DNA from: Clostridia bacterium
GTDB lineage: Bacteria > Bacillota > Clostridia > Christensenellales > Borkfalkiaceae
Reading direction: 5' to 3'
Assembly: GCA_017507045.1 (NCBI GenBank)
Contig: JAFWBP010000017.1
Coordinates: forward strand, 62,001 to 126,000
DNA: 64,000 nucleotides
Under the pieces are notes generated by a model. It was not told the DNA's origin. It saw only the letters and a list, made by a program, of their open reading frames with translations, and searched no databases. The position numbers and the translations under genes are program-made. This document shows, in pieces, positions 1 through 6,077 of this stretch (the first letter of the stretch is position 1; each line of letters begins with the position of its first letter).

Positions 1-366
1 GTTGCTCACGGAAACGACTTTGGTATTATCAGAGCTCCACACAACGCGGCGAAAGTTCACCGAGGTATCTTCGGGCAATATTTTTGCTTGCAAGGTTTTC
101 GATGCGCCGCAGTTGAGCGTGAGATTGCTCTGCCAGTGCCCGTCTACCAAAATCTGCACCTCTTCGGGTTGAACTTCTTTGATTTTATCCCCGCCTATTT
201 CGGTGAGAATGTTATCAATCGTGTTGCCCACGCCGTTGCTGTGCGCCGCAGATTCCTTGCCGGGAGTGAGCGCTTCCGCGCAGAGCACGATCACGGCGAG
301 AATGAGAAGGGAAAGCGATATGTATTTGCAAATAACTTTAAATTTTGAGTTCCGAGTTTTTTTCAA
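1..366 (-). CDS. Secreted Ig-like (Big2-type) domain protein, 3' end outside window
   Basis: Reading the - strand from a TTG at 366 gives 122 codons open to the window edge. A basic N-terminus (KKTRNSKFKV) is followed by a hydrophobic stretch (ISLSLLILAVIVLC), a signal peptide or membrane anchor. The last 60 residues look like a bacterial Ig-like group 2 domain: a strand pattern ending in VVWSSDNTKVVSVSN, the usual Big2 signature. The protein is therefore probably exported and displayed or secreted; its ligand is unknown. The TTG start is chosen because it lies about 20 nt downstream of the predicted transcription start and no ATG/GTG lies between it and the hydrophobic segment; the ribosome site is weak. 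Transcribed divergently from nrdR. Confidence 0.6.
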   Translation of the reverse strand, partial: MKKTRNSKFKVICKYISLSLLILAVIVLCAEALTPGKESAAHSNGVGNTIDNILTEIGGDKIKEVQPEEVQILVDGHWQSNLTLNCGASKTLQAKILPEDTSVNFRRVVWSSDNTKVVSVSN

Positions 367-392
367 AAGAGCACCGTTGCTGGTTTTTTCGT

Positions 393-421
393 ATTATACT
401 ATAATACGGTGAAAATTTCAA
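393..421 (-). promoter_or_regulatory. Sigma-A promoter of the Big2 gene
   Basis: On the - strand, TTGAAA (421-416), a 17-nt spacer, then TATAAT (398-393). The predicted transcription start near 386 leaves about 20 nt of leader before the TTG start. Confidence 0.65.
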
Positions 422-499
422 TAAGTTTCAAAAAAATGGTCGGGAAATTTTTTTCTCGCCCCGTACGCGTGCCGCGCCGCACGAAATCGCGAAAAATAC

Positions 500-528
500 T
501 TTACAACACCAACATTTTGTGGTATAAT
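500..528 (+). promoter_or_regulatory. Sigma-A promoter of nrdR-ispG-polC-like operon
   Basis: TTTACA (500-505), 17-nt spacer, TATAAT (523-528), about 34 nt before the nrdR ATG. I saw no clear NrdR box in this short region. Confidence 0.7.
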
Positions 529-561
529 GTAACCGAAAACCGAAGATACGGAGAAATAAGT

Positions 562-1035
562 ATGCGTTGTTTGTATTGTAATTGCACGGAAAGCAAGGTG
601 ATTGATTCCCGCTCTGCCGATGATGAAAAAACAATTCGCCGCCGCAGAGAGTGCACAGGCTGCGGAAGGCGCTTCACAACGTACGAAACCATTGAAATTG
701 CGCCCATACTCGTGATCAAATCGGATGGCGCCCGCCAAGCGTTCGATATGGGTAAGATCAAGCGCGGCATCATCAAGGCGTGTGAAAAGCGCCCCGTTCC
801 GCTTGAGAAGATCGATGCCCTCTCCGAAGAGATCGCAAAAAAAGTGTATAATTCCATGGCGCAGGAGATCACCTCCAAGGCGATCGGTGAAATGGTAATG
901 GAAGGGCTCAAGGAGCTTGATGAGGTTGCCTACGTGCGCTACGCCTCCGTTTACCGCTCCTTTAAGGATATCTCCTCGTTCATGTCTGAATTGCAACGCA
1001 TGATGGAGAATAAGGCGCTGGAGAACAAAAAATAA
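562..1035 (+). CDS. nrdR: Transcriptional repressor NrdR
   Basis: 157-aa NrdR, the ATP/dATP-sensing repressor of ribonucleotide reductase genes. The N-terminal zinc ribbon is visible as MRCLYC with a second pair in ECTGCGRRF (~residues 30-37). An ATP-cone follows (~48-138), and the total length is the family norm. The ATG at 562 is chosen because it starts directly with the zinc ribbon; an upstream in-frame ATG at 409 would overlap the promoter. The stop overlaps the ispG start (TAATG), implying translational coupling. No ribonucleotide reductase gene is in the window. Confidence 0.95.
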   Translation: MRCLYCNCTESKVIDSRSADDEKTIRRRRECTGCGRRFTTYETIEIAPILVIKSDGARQAFDMGKIKRGIIKACEKRPVPLEKIDALSEEIAKKVYNSMAQEITSKAIGEMVMEGLKELDEVAYVRYASVYRSFKDISSFMSELQRMMENKALENKK

Positions 1036-2075
1036 TGAGCGGAAAAACCGTTAAGATCGGCAATTTCACGCTGGGTAGCGGAAAGATTGCCGTACAAAGT
1101 ATGACCACGGTAAGAACGAGCGACGTAGAAAATTGCGTCGCTCAAATTCTACGCCTTGAGGAGGCGGGGTGCGATATTGCGCGCGTTTCCGTGCTCGACG
1201 AGGCAGATGCGCAAGCCATCCGTGCGCTCAAGGCGCGCGTGCGGCTACCCATCGTTGCCGATATCCACTTTTCCCCCAAGCTCGCTTGCCTTGCCGTGGA
1301 GGCGGGGGCGGATAAACTGCGCATCAATCCCGGCAACATCGGGGGAGTGCGCGAGATCGCCCGCGTTGCCGATTGTGTGAAGGCACACGGCATTCCCGTG
1401 CGCGTGGGGGCGAATACGGGGAGCATCGCACCCGCCTTTCTTGAAAAGTACGGAAAGAGCGCCGAGGCGCTCGTGGAGAGCGCGCTGGAAAACGTGCGCC
1501 TTTTCGAAGGGCACGGCGTGGAAAATTTAGTCGTTTCCGTAAAGGCATCCAACGTCCGCTTGACGGTAGAAGCCTACGCGTTGCTCGCAAAGAGAACGGA
1601 TTATCCGCTTCATCTCGGCGTAACCGAGGCGGGAACGAAGGAGCAGGGCATCGTAAAGGGCAGCATCGGCATCGGCGCGCTCCTTTTACAGGGCATCGGC
1701 GATACCGTTCGCGTTTCGCTCACTGCCGATCCCGTGGAAGAGGTGTATGCGGCGCACGCGATCCTGCGTGCGGTAGGGCTGGAAAAGGACTTTGTGGAAG
1801 TGATCTCTTGCCCCACTTGCGGTCGCTGTGAATACGATTGCATGGGGCTCGCAGAGCGCGTAGCGGCGCGCGTTCGGGGCGAGAAAAAACAGCGTAAGAT
1901 TGCCGTGATGGGTTGCGTCGTCAACGGCCCGGGCGAGGCAAAGGATGCCGATTTGGGCATCGCAGGCGGAAAGGAATATTGCATCATCTTCGAGCGCGGA
2001 AGGGAGAACCTCCGCGTGCCCGTGGAAAGCGCCGAGCAGGTGTTCTTTGCGCGGCTGGAAGAGCTACTCAAATAA
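1035..2075 (+). CDS. ispG: 4-hydroxy-3-methylbut-2-en-1-yl diphosphate synthase (IspG/GcpE)
   Basis: 346-aa IspG of the MEP isoprenoid pathway, converting MEcPP to HMBPP with a [4Fe-4S] cluster. The N-terminal TIM barrel is evident (VADIHFSPKLA, KLRINPGNIG). The C-terminal cluster-binding domain has CPTCGRCEYDC (~residues 257-267) and GCVVNGPGEA, supplying the cysteines and glutamate that ligate the cluster. Length matches the short bacterial form. ispG just before polC and rimP is a common Firmicutes order; dxr and rseP, usual partners, are not adjacent here. Confidence 0.96.
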   Translation: MSGKTVKIGNFTLGSGKIAVQSMTTVRTSDVENCVAQILRLEEAGCDIARVSVLDEADAQAIRALKARVRLPIVADIHFSPKLACLAVEAGADKLRINPGNIGGVREIARVADCVKAHGIPVRVGANTGSIAPAFLEKYGKSAEALVESALENVRLFEGHGVENLVVSVKASNVRLTVEAYALLAKRTDYPLHLGVTEAGTKEQGIVKGSIGIGALLLQGIGDTVRVSLTADPVEEVYAAHAILRAVGLEKDFVEVISCPTCGRCEYDCMGLAERVAARVRGEKKQRKIAVMGCVVNGPGEAKDADLGIAGGKEYCIIFERGRENLRVPVESAEQVFFARLEELLK

Positions 2076-2089
2076 TCGTTTATGCACAT

Positions 2090-3580
2090 ATGAAAAGTCA
2101 AGCTTATTTGCAAGAAATCAGAAAGGCGGCGGGGCTCAGGCGCGCCGTGCTTTCCAAAATCACCGTGGAGCGCGGCGAAGCCGTCTTTTATCTCGTTACC
2201 GATGTGAACTATTCCCCGGAGGATATCGCCTACGCGAGCGAGGTATCTTTGCGCTATGCGGAGGGGTTGAATGCGCGTGCGCGTATCGTGAAATCCGTTC
2301 CCAGCGAAGAGGGGGTGCGCCGTGCCGTGTTTGAAATTCTTCGCAGCGGCTTCCCCGCACTTGCGGCGTTCGTGGCGATCGAGGATATCGGCGTTGCCCT
2401 CGGCGAAAGCGGCGGCACGTTCTGCATTGCGGCAGGGCAGGTTGGGCAAGGCACGGAGGAAGGCGCTATCGATGCAATCTCTTTTGAGCTTTCCAGGCGC
2501 CTTTGCGGCAGTTGGGCAGGCGAGCTCATCTTCCGCCAAGTGGCAGCAGGGGAGATCGAGCGCGAAGTTCCGCCCGAGGAGCACGTTCTCGCGCCTCGTT
2601 TTTTCGAAATCAACGAGTATTACGCCATCGACGGCGGCAATCCGCAGCGCGCAATTTACATTGCAGATTTAAGTAAAGAAACGCAGGGCGTTACCGTTTG
2701 CGGTGCGATCACCTACATCGAGGAGCGCGCAACGAAGAATGGGAAGCCGTACTTTTCCATCACGATTACTGATGGAAGCGGAACGCTGCGCGCCTCGTAC
2801 TTCTCCAAGAAGGCAACCGTGGAAAAGGTGCGCGATCTGCGGCAGGGCGTGAGCGTTTGCTTCACGGGCGATATGGAGCTGTTCGGCGGCGGCCTTTCCT
2901 TCCGCGTGAAGGCGATCGATCTCGGTGCTCCGCCCAAGGGATTCGTGCCCGAGCGCCGCCTTTCGCGCCCCGTTCCTGCGCAGTACCGCACCGTATTCCC
3001 CGTTTCCGAGAGCGATTTCGTGCAGCCCGATTTCTTCGGAACGCGGCCGCTGCCCGCACAATTTTTAAAAGAGACGTTCGTTGTATTCGATCTTGAAACA
3101 ACGGGGCTTGGCATGAGTGGCGGCACGATGGATCGCATCATCGAGATCGGCGCCGTGAAGATCAGAGAGGGGAAAATCGTTGAAAGGTTTTCCACCTTCG
3201 TAGCCTGCCCCGTGCGCCTCTCGCAGGAGATCGTTCAGCTCACGGGTATTACCGATGATATGCTCATCGGGGCGCCTTCCATTTCAGATGTGATCCCCGA
3301 TTTTTACAAGTTTACGGCGGGTTGTACGCTCGTGGCGCACAACGCGCAATTTGATTGCAAGTTCATTCGCTATTACGGTGAGCGCGAGGGCTTTGATTTC
3401 AATCATCGCCAGCTCGATACGGTGTATTTGGCGCAGGAGCTTCTGCACCTGAAGAATTATAAGCTGAACACGATTGCAGATCATTTCGGCTTCACCTTCA
3501 ACCATCACCGTGCCTATGAAGATGCGTTCGTTACGGCAAAGATCTTCATCGAGCTCATCCGCCTGAAGGGGGCTATCTGA
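2090..3580 (+). CDS. PolC-like mini-protein: N-terminal region + OB fold + DEDDh exonuclease, no polymerase
   Basis: About 496 aa, against about 1,440 for PolC. Residues ~1-180 resemble the PolC N-terminal region. Residues ~200-290 form the OB fold (VTVCGAITYIEE, YFSITITDGSGTLRASYF). Residues ~328-495 are a proofreading exonuclease with intact DEDDh motifs: DLETTG, HNAQFD and HRAYEDA. In true PolC the exonuclease sits inside the PHP domain and is followed by the polymerase; here the PHP part before the exonuclease is replaced by a short linker and the frame stops right after the exonuclease. Only about 320 nt separate it from rimP, so no polymerase segment lies downstream. The position between ispG and rimP is the usual polC locus. 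Start ATG at 2090, 14 nt after ispG. It could be a stand-alone 3'-5' exonuclease or proofreading subunit. Confidence 0.8.
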   Translation: MKSQAYLQEIRKAAGLRRAVLSKITVERGEAVFYLVTDVNYSPEDIAYASEVSLRYAEGLNARARIVKSVPSEEGVRRAVFEILRSGFPALAAFVAIEDIGVALGESGGTFCIAAGQVGQGTEEGAIDAISFELSRRLCGSWAGELIFRQVAAGEIEREVPPEEHVLAPRFFEINEYYAIDGGNPQRAIYIADLSKETQGVTVCGAITYIEERATKNGKPYFSITITDGSGTLRASYFSKKATVEKVRDLRQGVSVCFTGDMELFGGGLSFRVKAIDLGAPPKGFVPERRLSRPVPAQYRTVFPVSESDFVQPDFFGTRPLPAQFLKETFVVFDLETTGLGMSGGTMDRIIEIGAVKIREGKIVERFSTFVACPVRLSQEIVQLTGITDDMLIGAPSISDVIPDFYKFTAGCTLVAHNAQFDCKFIRYYGEREGFDFNHRQLDTVYLAQELLHLKNYKLNTIADHFGFTFNHHRAYEDAFVTAKIFIELIRLKGAI

Positions 3581-3625
3581 AAAAGCCCCGCGGCGGATGA
3601 ATTGCAAGAATTATATATTTTTAAG

Positions 3626-3661
3626 ATATCTTCTGCAAGATATAATTCTTGCAGAAGATAT
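3626..3661. repeat. Perfect 15-bp inverted repeat (hairpin)
   Basis: ATATCTTCTGCAAGA (3626-3640) and its exact reverse complement (3647-3661) flank a 6-nt loop. A competing 12-bp repeat pairs GCAAGAATTATA (3604-3615) with TATAATTCTTGC (3641-3652). No T-run follows, so it is not a standard terminator; it may stabilise the upstream mRNA or be a scar of an inserted element. Confidence 0.75.
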
Positions 3662-3720
3662 AACATTTACATTTACATTATCATTATCATTTACATTAGG
3701 GGTTTTCTTGGGGTTTTTTG
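3661..3720 (-). pseudogene. Remnant of a replisome-organizer-like gene (Asn-Val linker)
   Basis: The - strand reads KNPKKTPNVNDNDNVNVNV, closely matching residues ~89-105 of the gene at 58582-59298 (linker with NPTKTPNVNVNENEN). DNA identity is nearly complete over about 29 nt around AAAACCCCTAATGTAAATG. The similarity does not extend clearly into the flanks and the frame closes soon after, so this is a scar rather than a gene. Confidence 0.55.
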
Positions 3721-3798
3721 AAGAAGAAATGGGTGGCAAGCGGTGGTATGTTTCGTCGTTTTTGTGTAAAAATTTTCCGAAATAATTTGTGCAAACGC

Positions 3799-3827
3799 TT
3801 GCAATTCGGGGGATTCCATGGTATAAT
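3799..3827 (+). promoter_or_regulatory. Sigma-A promoter of the rimP-nusA-infB operon
   Basis: TTGCAA (3799-3804), 17-nt spacer, TATAAT (3822-3827). This drives the long operon from rimP through at least ribF, whose genes mostly overlap or abut. Confidence 0.75.
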
Positions 3828-3857
3828 AAGGTTACTTAATCGATGATCACGGAGATT

Positions 3858-3877
3858 GAGAGCGGTTGCCCGCTCTC
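3858..3877 (+). promoter_or_regulatory. rimP leader hairpin
   Basis: GAGAGCGG (3858-3865), loop TTGC, CCGCTCTC (3870-3877): a perfect 8-bp stem in the 5' leader, 22 nt before the rimP ATG. Hairpins at this place are common before rimP in Firmicutes and often cause over-long start calls. The position suggests a leader regulatory or stability element; the mechanism is not shown by the sequence. Confidence 0.6.
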
Positions 3878-3899
3878 ATTTCTTTATGATAAGGGGTAT

Positions 3900-4355
3900 A
3901 TGAAGGTTAAACCGATTGCAGAAATCATCGAATATTTGGCGCCCGTTGCGGCGGAGATCGGCGTGGATATCGTAGATGCCGCGTGGGATATGCGCACGCG
4001 CTCTCTCACGGTTTTTATTGATCAGCCGGGCGGGCTCGATCTTATTACCTGTGAAAAATTTCACCGCGCGATTGATGTGCCGCTCGATGAGCTCGATCCC
4101 ACGTTTGGGCAGGCGTACACGCTCAATTGCTCCTCACCGGGGCTCGATCGCCCCTTCAAAAAGGCGGAGGATTTTCTTCGGCACTTGGGCGAAAAGGTAG
4201 AAATTCATCTCTATGCGCCCTACGAAAAAAGCAAGTACTACGAGGGCGAGCTTCTCGCCTTTGAAAGCGGCATGATCACCGTTTTAACCGAGAAGGGCGA
4301 ATTGAGCATTCCCTTTGAAAAATGCTCGAAGGTTTGCCTTCTCATCGAAGTTTGA
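3900..4355 (+). CDS. rimP: Ribosome maturation factor RimP
   Basis: 151-aa RimP, needed for 30S subunit maturation. Family motifs are present: N-terminal alpha/beta domain with GVDIVDAAW, then LDELDP and LNCSSPGLDRPF (~residues 74-85), and an SH3-like C-terminal domain. The ATG at 3900 follows AAGGGG at a suitable distance and comes after the leader hairpin; an in-frame ATG at 3843 would put the hairpin inside the gene and is rejected. An 8-bp stem (4369-4391) separates it from nusA. Confidence 0.93.
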   Translation: MKVKPIAEIIEYLAPVAAEIGVDIVDAAWDMRTRSLTVFIDQPGGLDLITCEKFHRAIDVPLDELDPTFGQAYTLNCSSPGLDRPFKKAEDFLRHLGEKVEIHLYAPYEKSKYYEGELLAFESGMITVLTEKGELSIPFEKCSKVCLLIEV

Positions 4356-4410
4356 AAAACGATACGCTCACGAACGAAGCGAACGTTCGTGTGTAGATTA
4401 GGAGAAAAAT

Positions 4411-5499
4411 ATGACGAACAAGGATTTCTTTGCGGCGCTTGCCGATCTGGAACACGAGAGGGGAATTGGCCAAGAGATATTCATCGAAGCGCTCTCGAAC
4501 GCACTTGCCTCGGCGTACAAAAAGCAGATGTTCGGTGAAACGGGCAATGTGGAAGTGCGCCTCAATCCCGAAAAGTGCACCATCCGTTTCTTTTTGCAGC
4601 GCACCATCGTTGACGATGAAGTTGAAGAGCTTGGCGATGGGCAGATCTACTTAAAGGATGCGCTTCTCATTAAAAAGAGCGCAAAGGTAGGCGATGTGCT
4701 CGCTGAAGAATTCGTTCCGAAGGATTTTTCACGCATCGCGGCGCAAACGGCGAAGCAGGTCATTCTTCAAAAAATTCATGAAACGGAGCGCGATAACACG
4801 CTCTCCGAGTTTTCCGATCGCGAAGGCGAGCTCATGAGCGGCCTTATTCGCAAGGTGGATATGCGCAACGTTTACATTGAGCTCGGCAAGGGGCAGATCG
4901 AGGGGCTTATGCTTCCCCAGGATCAGGTTGCCGGCGAGCGCTACGAAACGGGCAATCGCATAAAAGTTTACGTAAAGCGCGTAAAGAGCGGAGCCAGAAA
5001 TGCGCAGGTGCTCGTTTCGCGTGCCGCGCCCGGGCTTGTAAAGCGCCTCTTTGAGGAGGAAGTTCCCGAGATCAAGGCGGGAACCGTCGTGATCAAGTCC
5101 GTTTCCCGTGAGCCCGGTCAGCGCACCAAAATGGCGATCACCTCCACGGATGCGCGCATAGATGCCGTTGGCGCTTGCGTGGGCAACAAGGGCGCTCGCG
5201 TCAACTCCGTAGTTGCCGAACTCGGTGGCGAAAAAATTGATATCATTCTGTGGAGCGAGAATCCGCTTGAATTCATTGCGAAGTCGCTTTCGCCTGCAAC
5301 GGTCGTTTCCGTTACCCAGCTCGGCGAAAAATCCGCCGTTGCCGTAGTTCCCGATGATAAGCTCTCTCTTGCAATCGGCAGAAACGGCCAGAACGCTCGC
5401 CTTGCGGCGCGCCTCACCGGCTGGAAGATCGATGTAAAGAGTGAATCCGCGGCGGCGAAGCTCAATCTCGAAGGCGCGGAAGAGCCTACGGAGGAATAA
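4411..5499 (+). CDS. nusA: Transcription termination/antitermination factor NusA
   Basis: 362-aa NusA, binding RNA polymerase and nascent RNA. Order: N-terminal polymerase-binding domain (1-~125), S1 domain (~130-200, GLIRKVDMRNVYIELGKGQIEG), KH1 (~225-280, CVGNKGARVNSVVAELGGEKID) and KH2 (~285-350, LAIGRNGQNARLAARLTGWKID). Length is typical of Firmicutes NusA without the proteobacterial acidic repeats. SD GGAG at 4401. The stop overlaps the rnpM start. Confidence 0.97.
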   Translation: MTNKDFFAALADLEHERGIGQEIFIEALSNALASAYKKQMFGETGNVEVRLNPEKCTIRFFLQRTIVDDEVEELGDGQIYLKDALLIKKSAKVGDVLAEEFVPKDFSRIAAQTAKQVILQKIHETERDNTLSEFSDREGELMSGLIRKVDMRNVYIELGKGQIEGLMLPQDQVAGERYETGNRIKVYVKRVKSGARNAQVLVSRAAPGLVKRLFEEEVPEIKAGTVVIKSVSREPGQRTKMAITSTDARIDAVGACVGNKGARVNSVVAELGGEKIDIILWSENPLEFIAKSLSPATVVSVTQLGEKSAVAVVPDDKLSLAIGRNGQNARLAARLTGWKIDVKSESAAAKLNLEGAEEPTEE

Positions 5500-5771
5500 T
5501 GCAGCAGCCCCGTAAAATTCCGATGAGAACGTGCATCGCCTGCAGAGAGGAAAAACCCAAGCGGGAGATGCTGCGCGTTGTGAAAAATTCAGAGGGCGTG
5601 ATCTCCCTCGATTTTTCGGGCAAGCTCCCGGGTAGGGGCGCTTACATCTGCTCTGCCGAGGAGTGTATTAAGAAGCTCGGGCAAAAAAAACTACTCAATA
5701 AGGCGTTTTCGATGCCGGTGGAAGATGCAGTCTATCAGCGGATCACGGAGGAATTTCTTGGCAGCCGATAA
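5499..5771 (+). CDS. rnpM: RNase P modulator RnpM (YlxR family)
   Basis: 90-aa YlxR-family protein with the family cores RTCIACREEKPKREMLRVV and GRGAYIC. In Bacillus subtilis the homologue binds RNase P RNA and modulates its activity; that role is transferred from the family. It lies between nusA and ylxQ as in nearly all Firmicutes, overlapping nusA by one base. Confidence 0.93.
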   Translation: MQQPRKIPMRTCIACREEKPKREMLRVVKNSEGVISLDFSGKLPGRGAYICSAEECIKKLGQKKLLNKAFSMPVEDAVYQRITEEFLGSR

Positions 5772-6077
5772 AATGAAAGCTTACCTCGGATTTGCGCTAA
5801 GAGCACGCAAGCTCGTGCTTGGCGTGAACGCGGTGAAAGTTACAAGGGGGCGGGTGGATCTTTTGATTGCCGATAAAGGCGCCTCACCGAATACCAAAAA
5901 GAAATCGAGAGCCTCAAAAAGCGCTTTTCCTGCCCGCTCGTGTGGGTGGAGGATCTGGAAGATCTCACAGGCAAAGCGCATTGCAAGCTCGCGGCAATGA
6001 AGGAAGAGCATCTCGCCAAAGCGATATTGGGCGAAGCGGAAAACATCTCTGTGGAGGGTTCAACAAATGGCATATGA
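5758..6077 (+). pseudogene. ylxQ: YlxQ, L7Ae-family RNA-binding protein, frameshifted
   Basis: The first ~46 codons (AYLGFALRARKLVLGVNAV, LLIADKGASPNTKK) are in one frame and the rest (EIESLKKRF, PLVWVEDLEDLTG) in the -1 frame; together they make a normal ~106-residue L7Ae-like protein (kink-turn binder). The shift falls in a run of five A at 5896-5900, where six would restore the frame. The start is taken as TTG at 5758, 6 nt after GGAGG (5747-5751); the ATG at 5773 is too far from it. The stop lies inside infB, so the 3' end overlaps infB by 11 nt as expected for an intact operon gene. May be a real mutation or a homopolymer error. Confidence 0.75.

Larger units (their letters stand above)
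3581..3798. other. Intergenic region between the PolC-like gene and the rimP promoter
   Basis: Together with the rimP leader this is a gap of about 320 nt without an intact gene. A GGGGCT/AGCCCC inverted repeat (3569-3589) spans the stop codon but has no T-run. A perfect hairpin lies at 3626-3661, a scar of a replisome-organizer gene at 3661-3720, then AT-rich sequence of no recognised function up to the promoter at 3799. Confidence 0.6.

Noticed and set aside
3597..3785. 62-codon + frame after the PolC-like gene
   Set aside because: Runs through the hairpin and the antisense Asn/Val linker remnant; no ribosome site and a repetitive Thr/Phe/Leu composition.
5896..5902. Programmed -1 frameshift in ylxQ
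   Set aside because: The heptamer is C-AAA-AAG, not A-AAA-AAG; ylxQ is not known to use frameshifting and a one-base loss explains it more simply.
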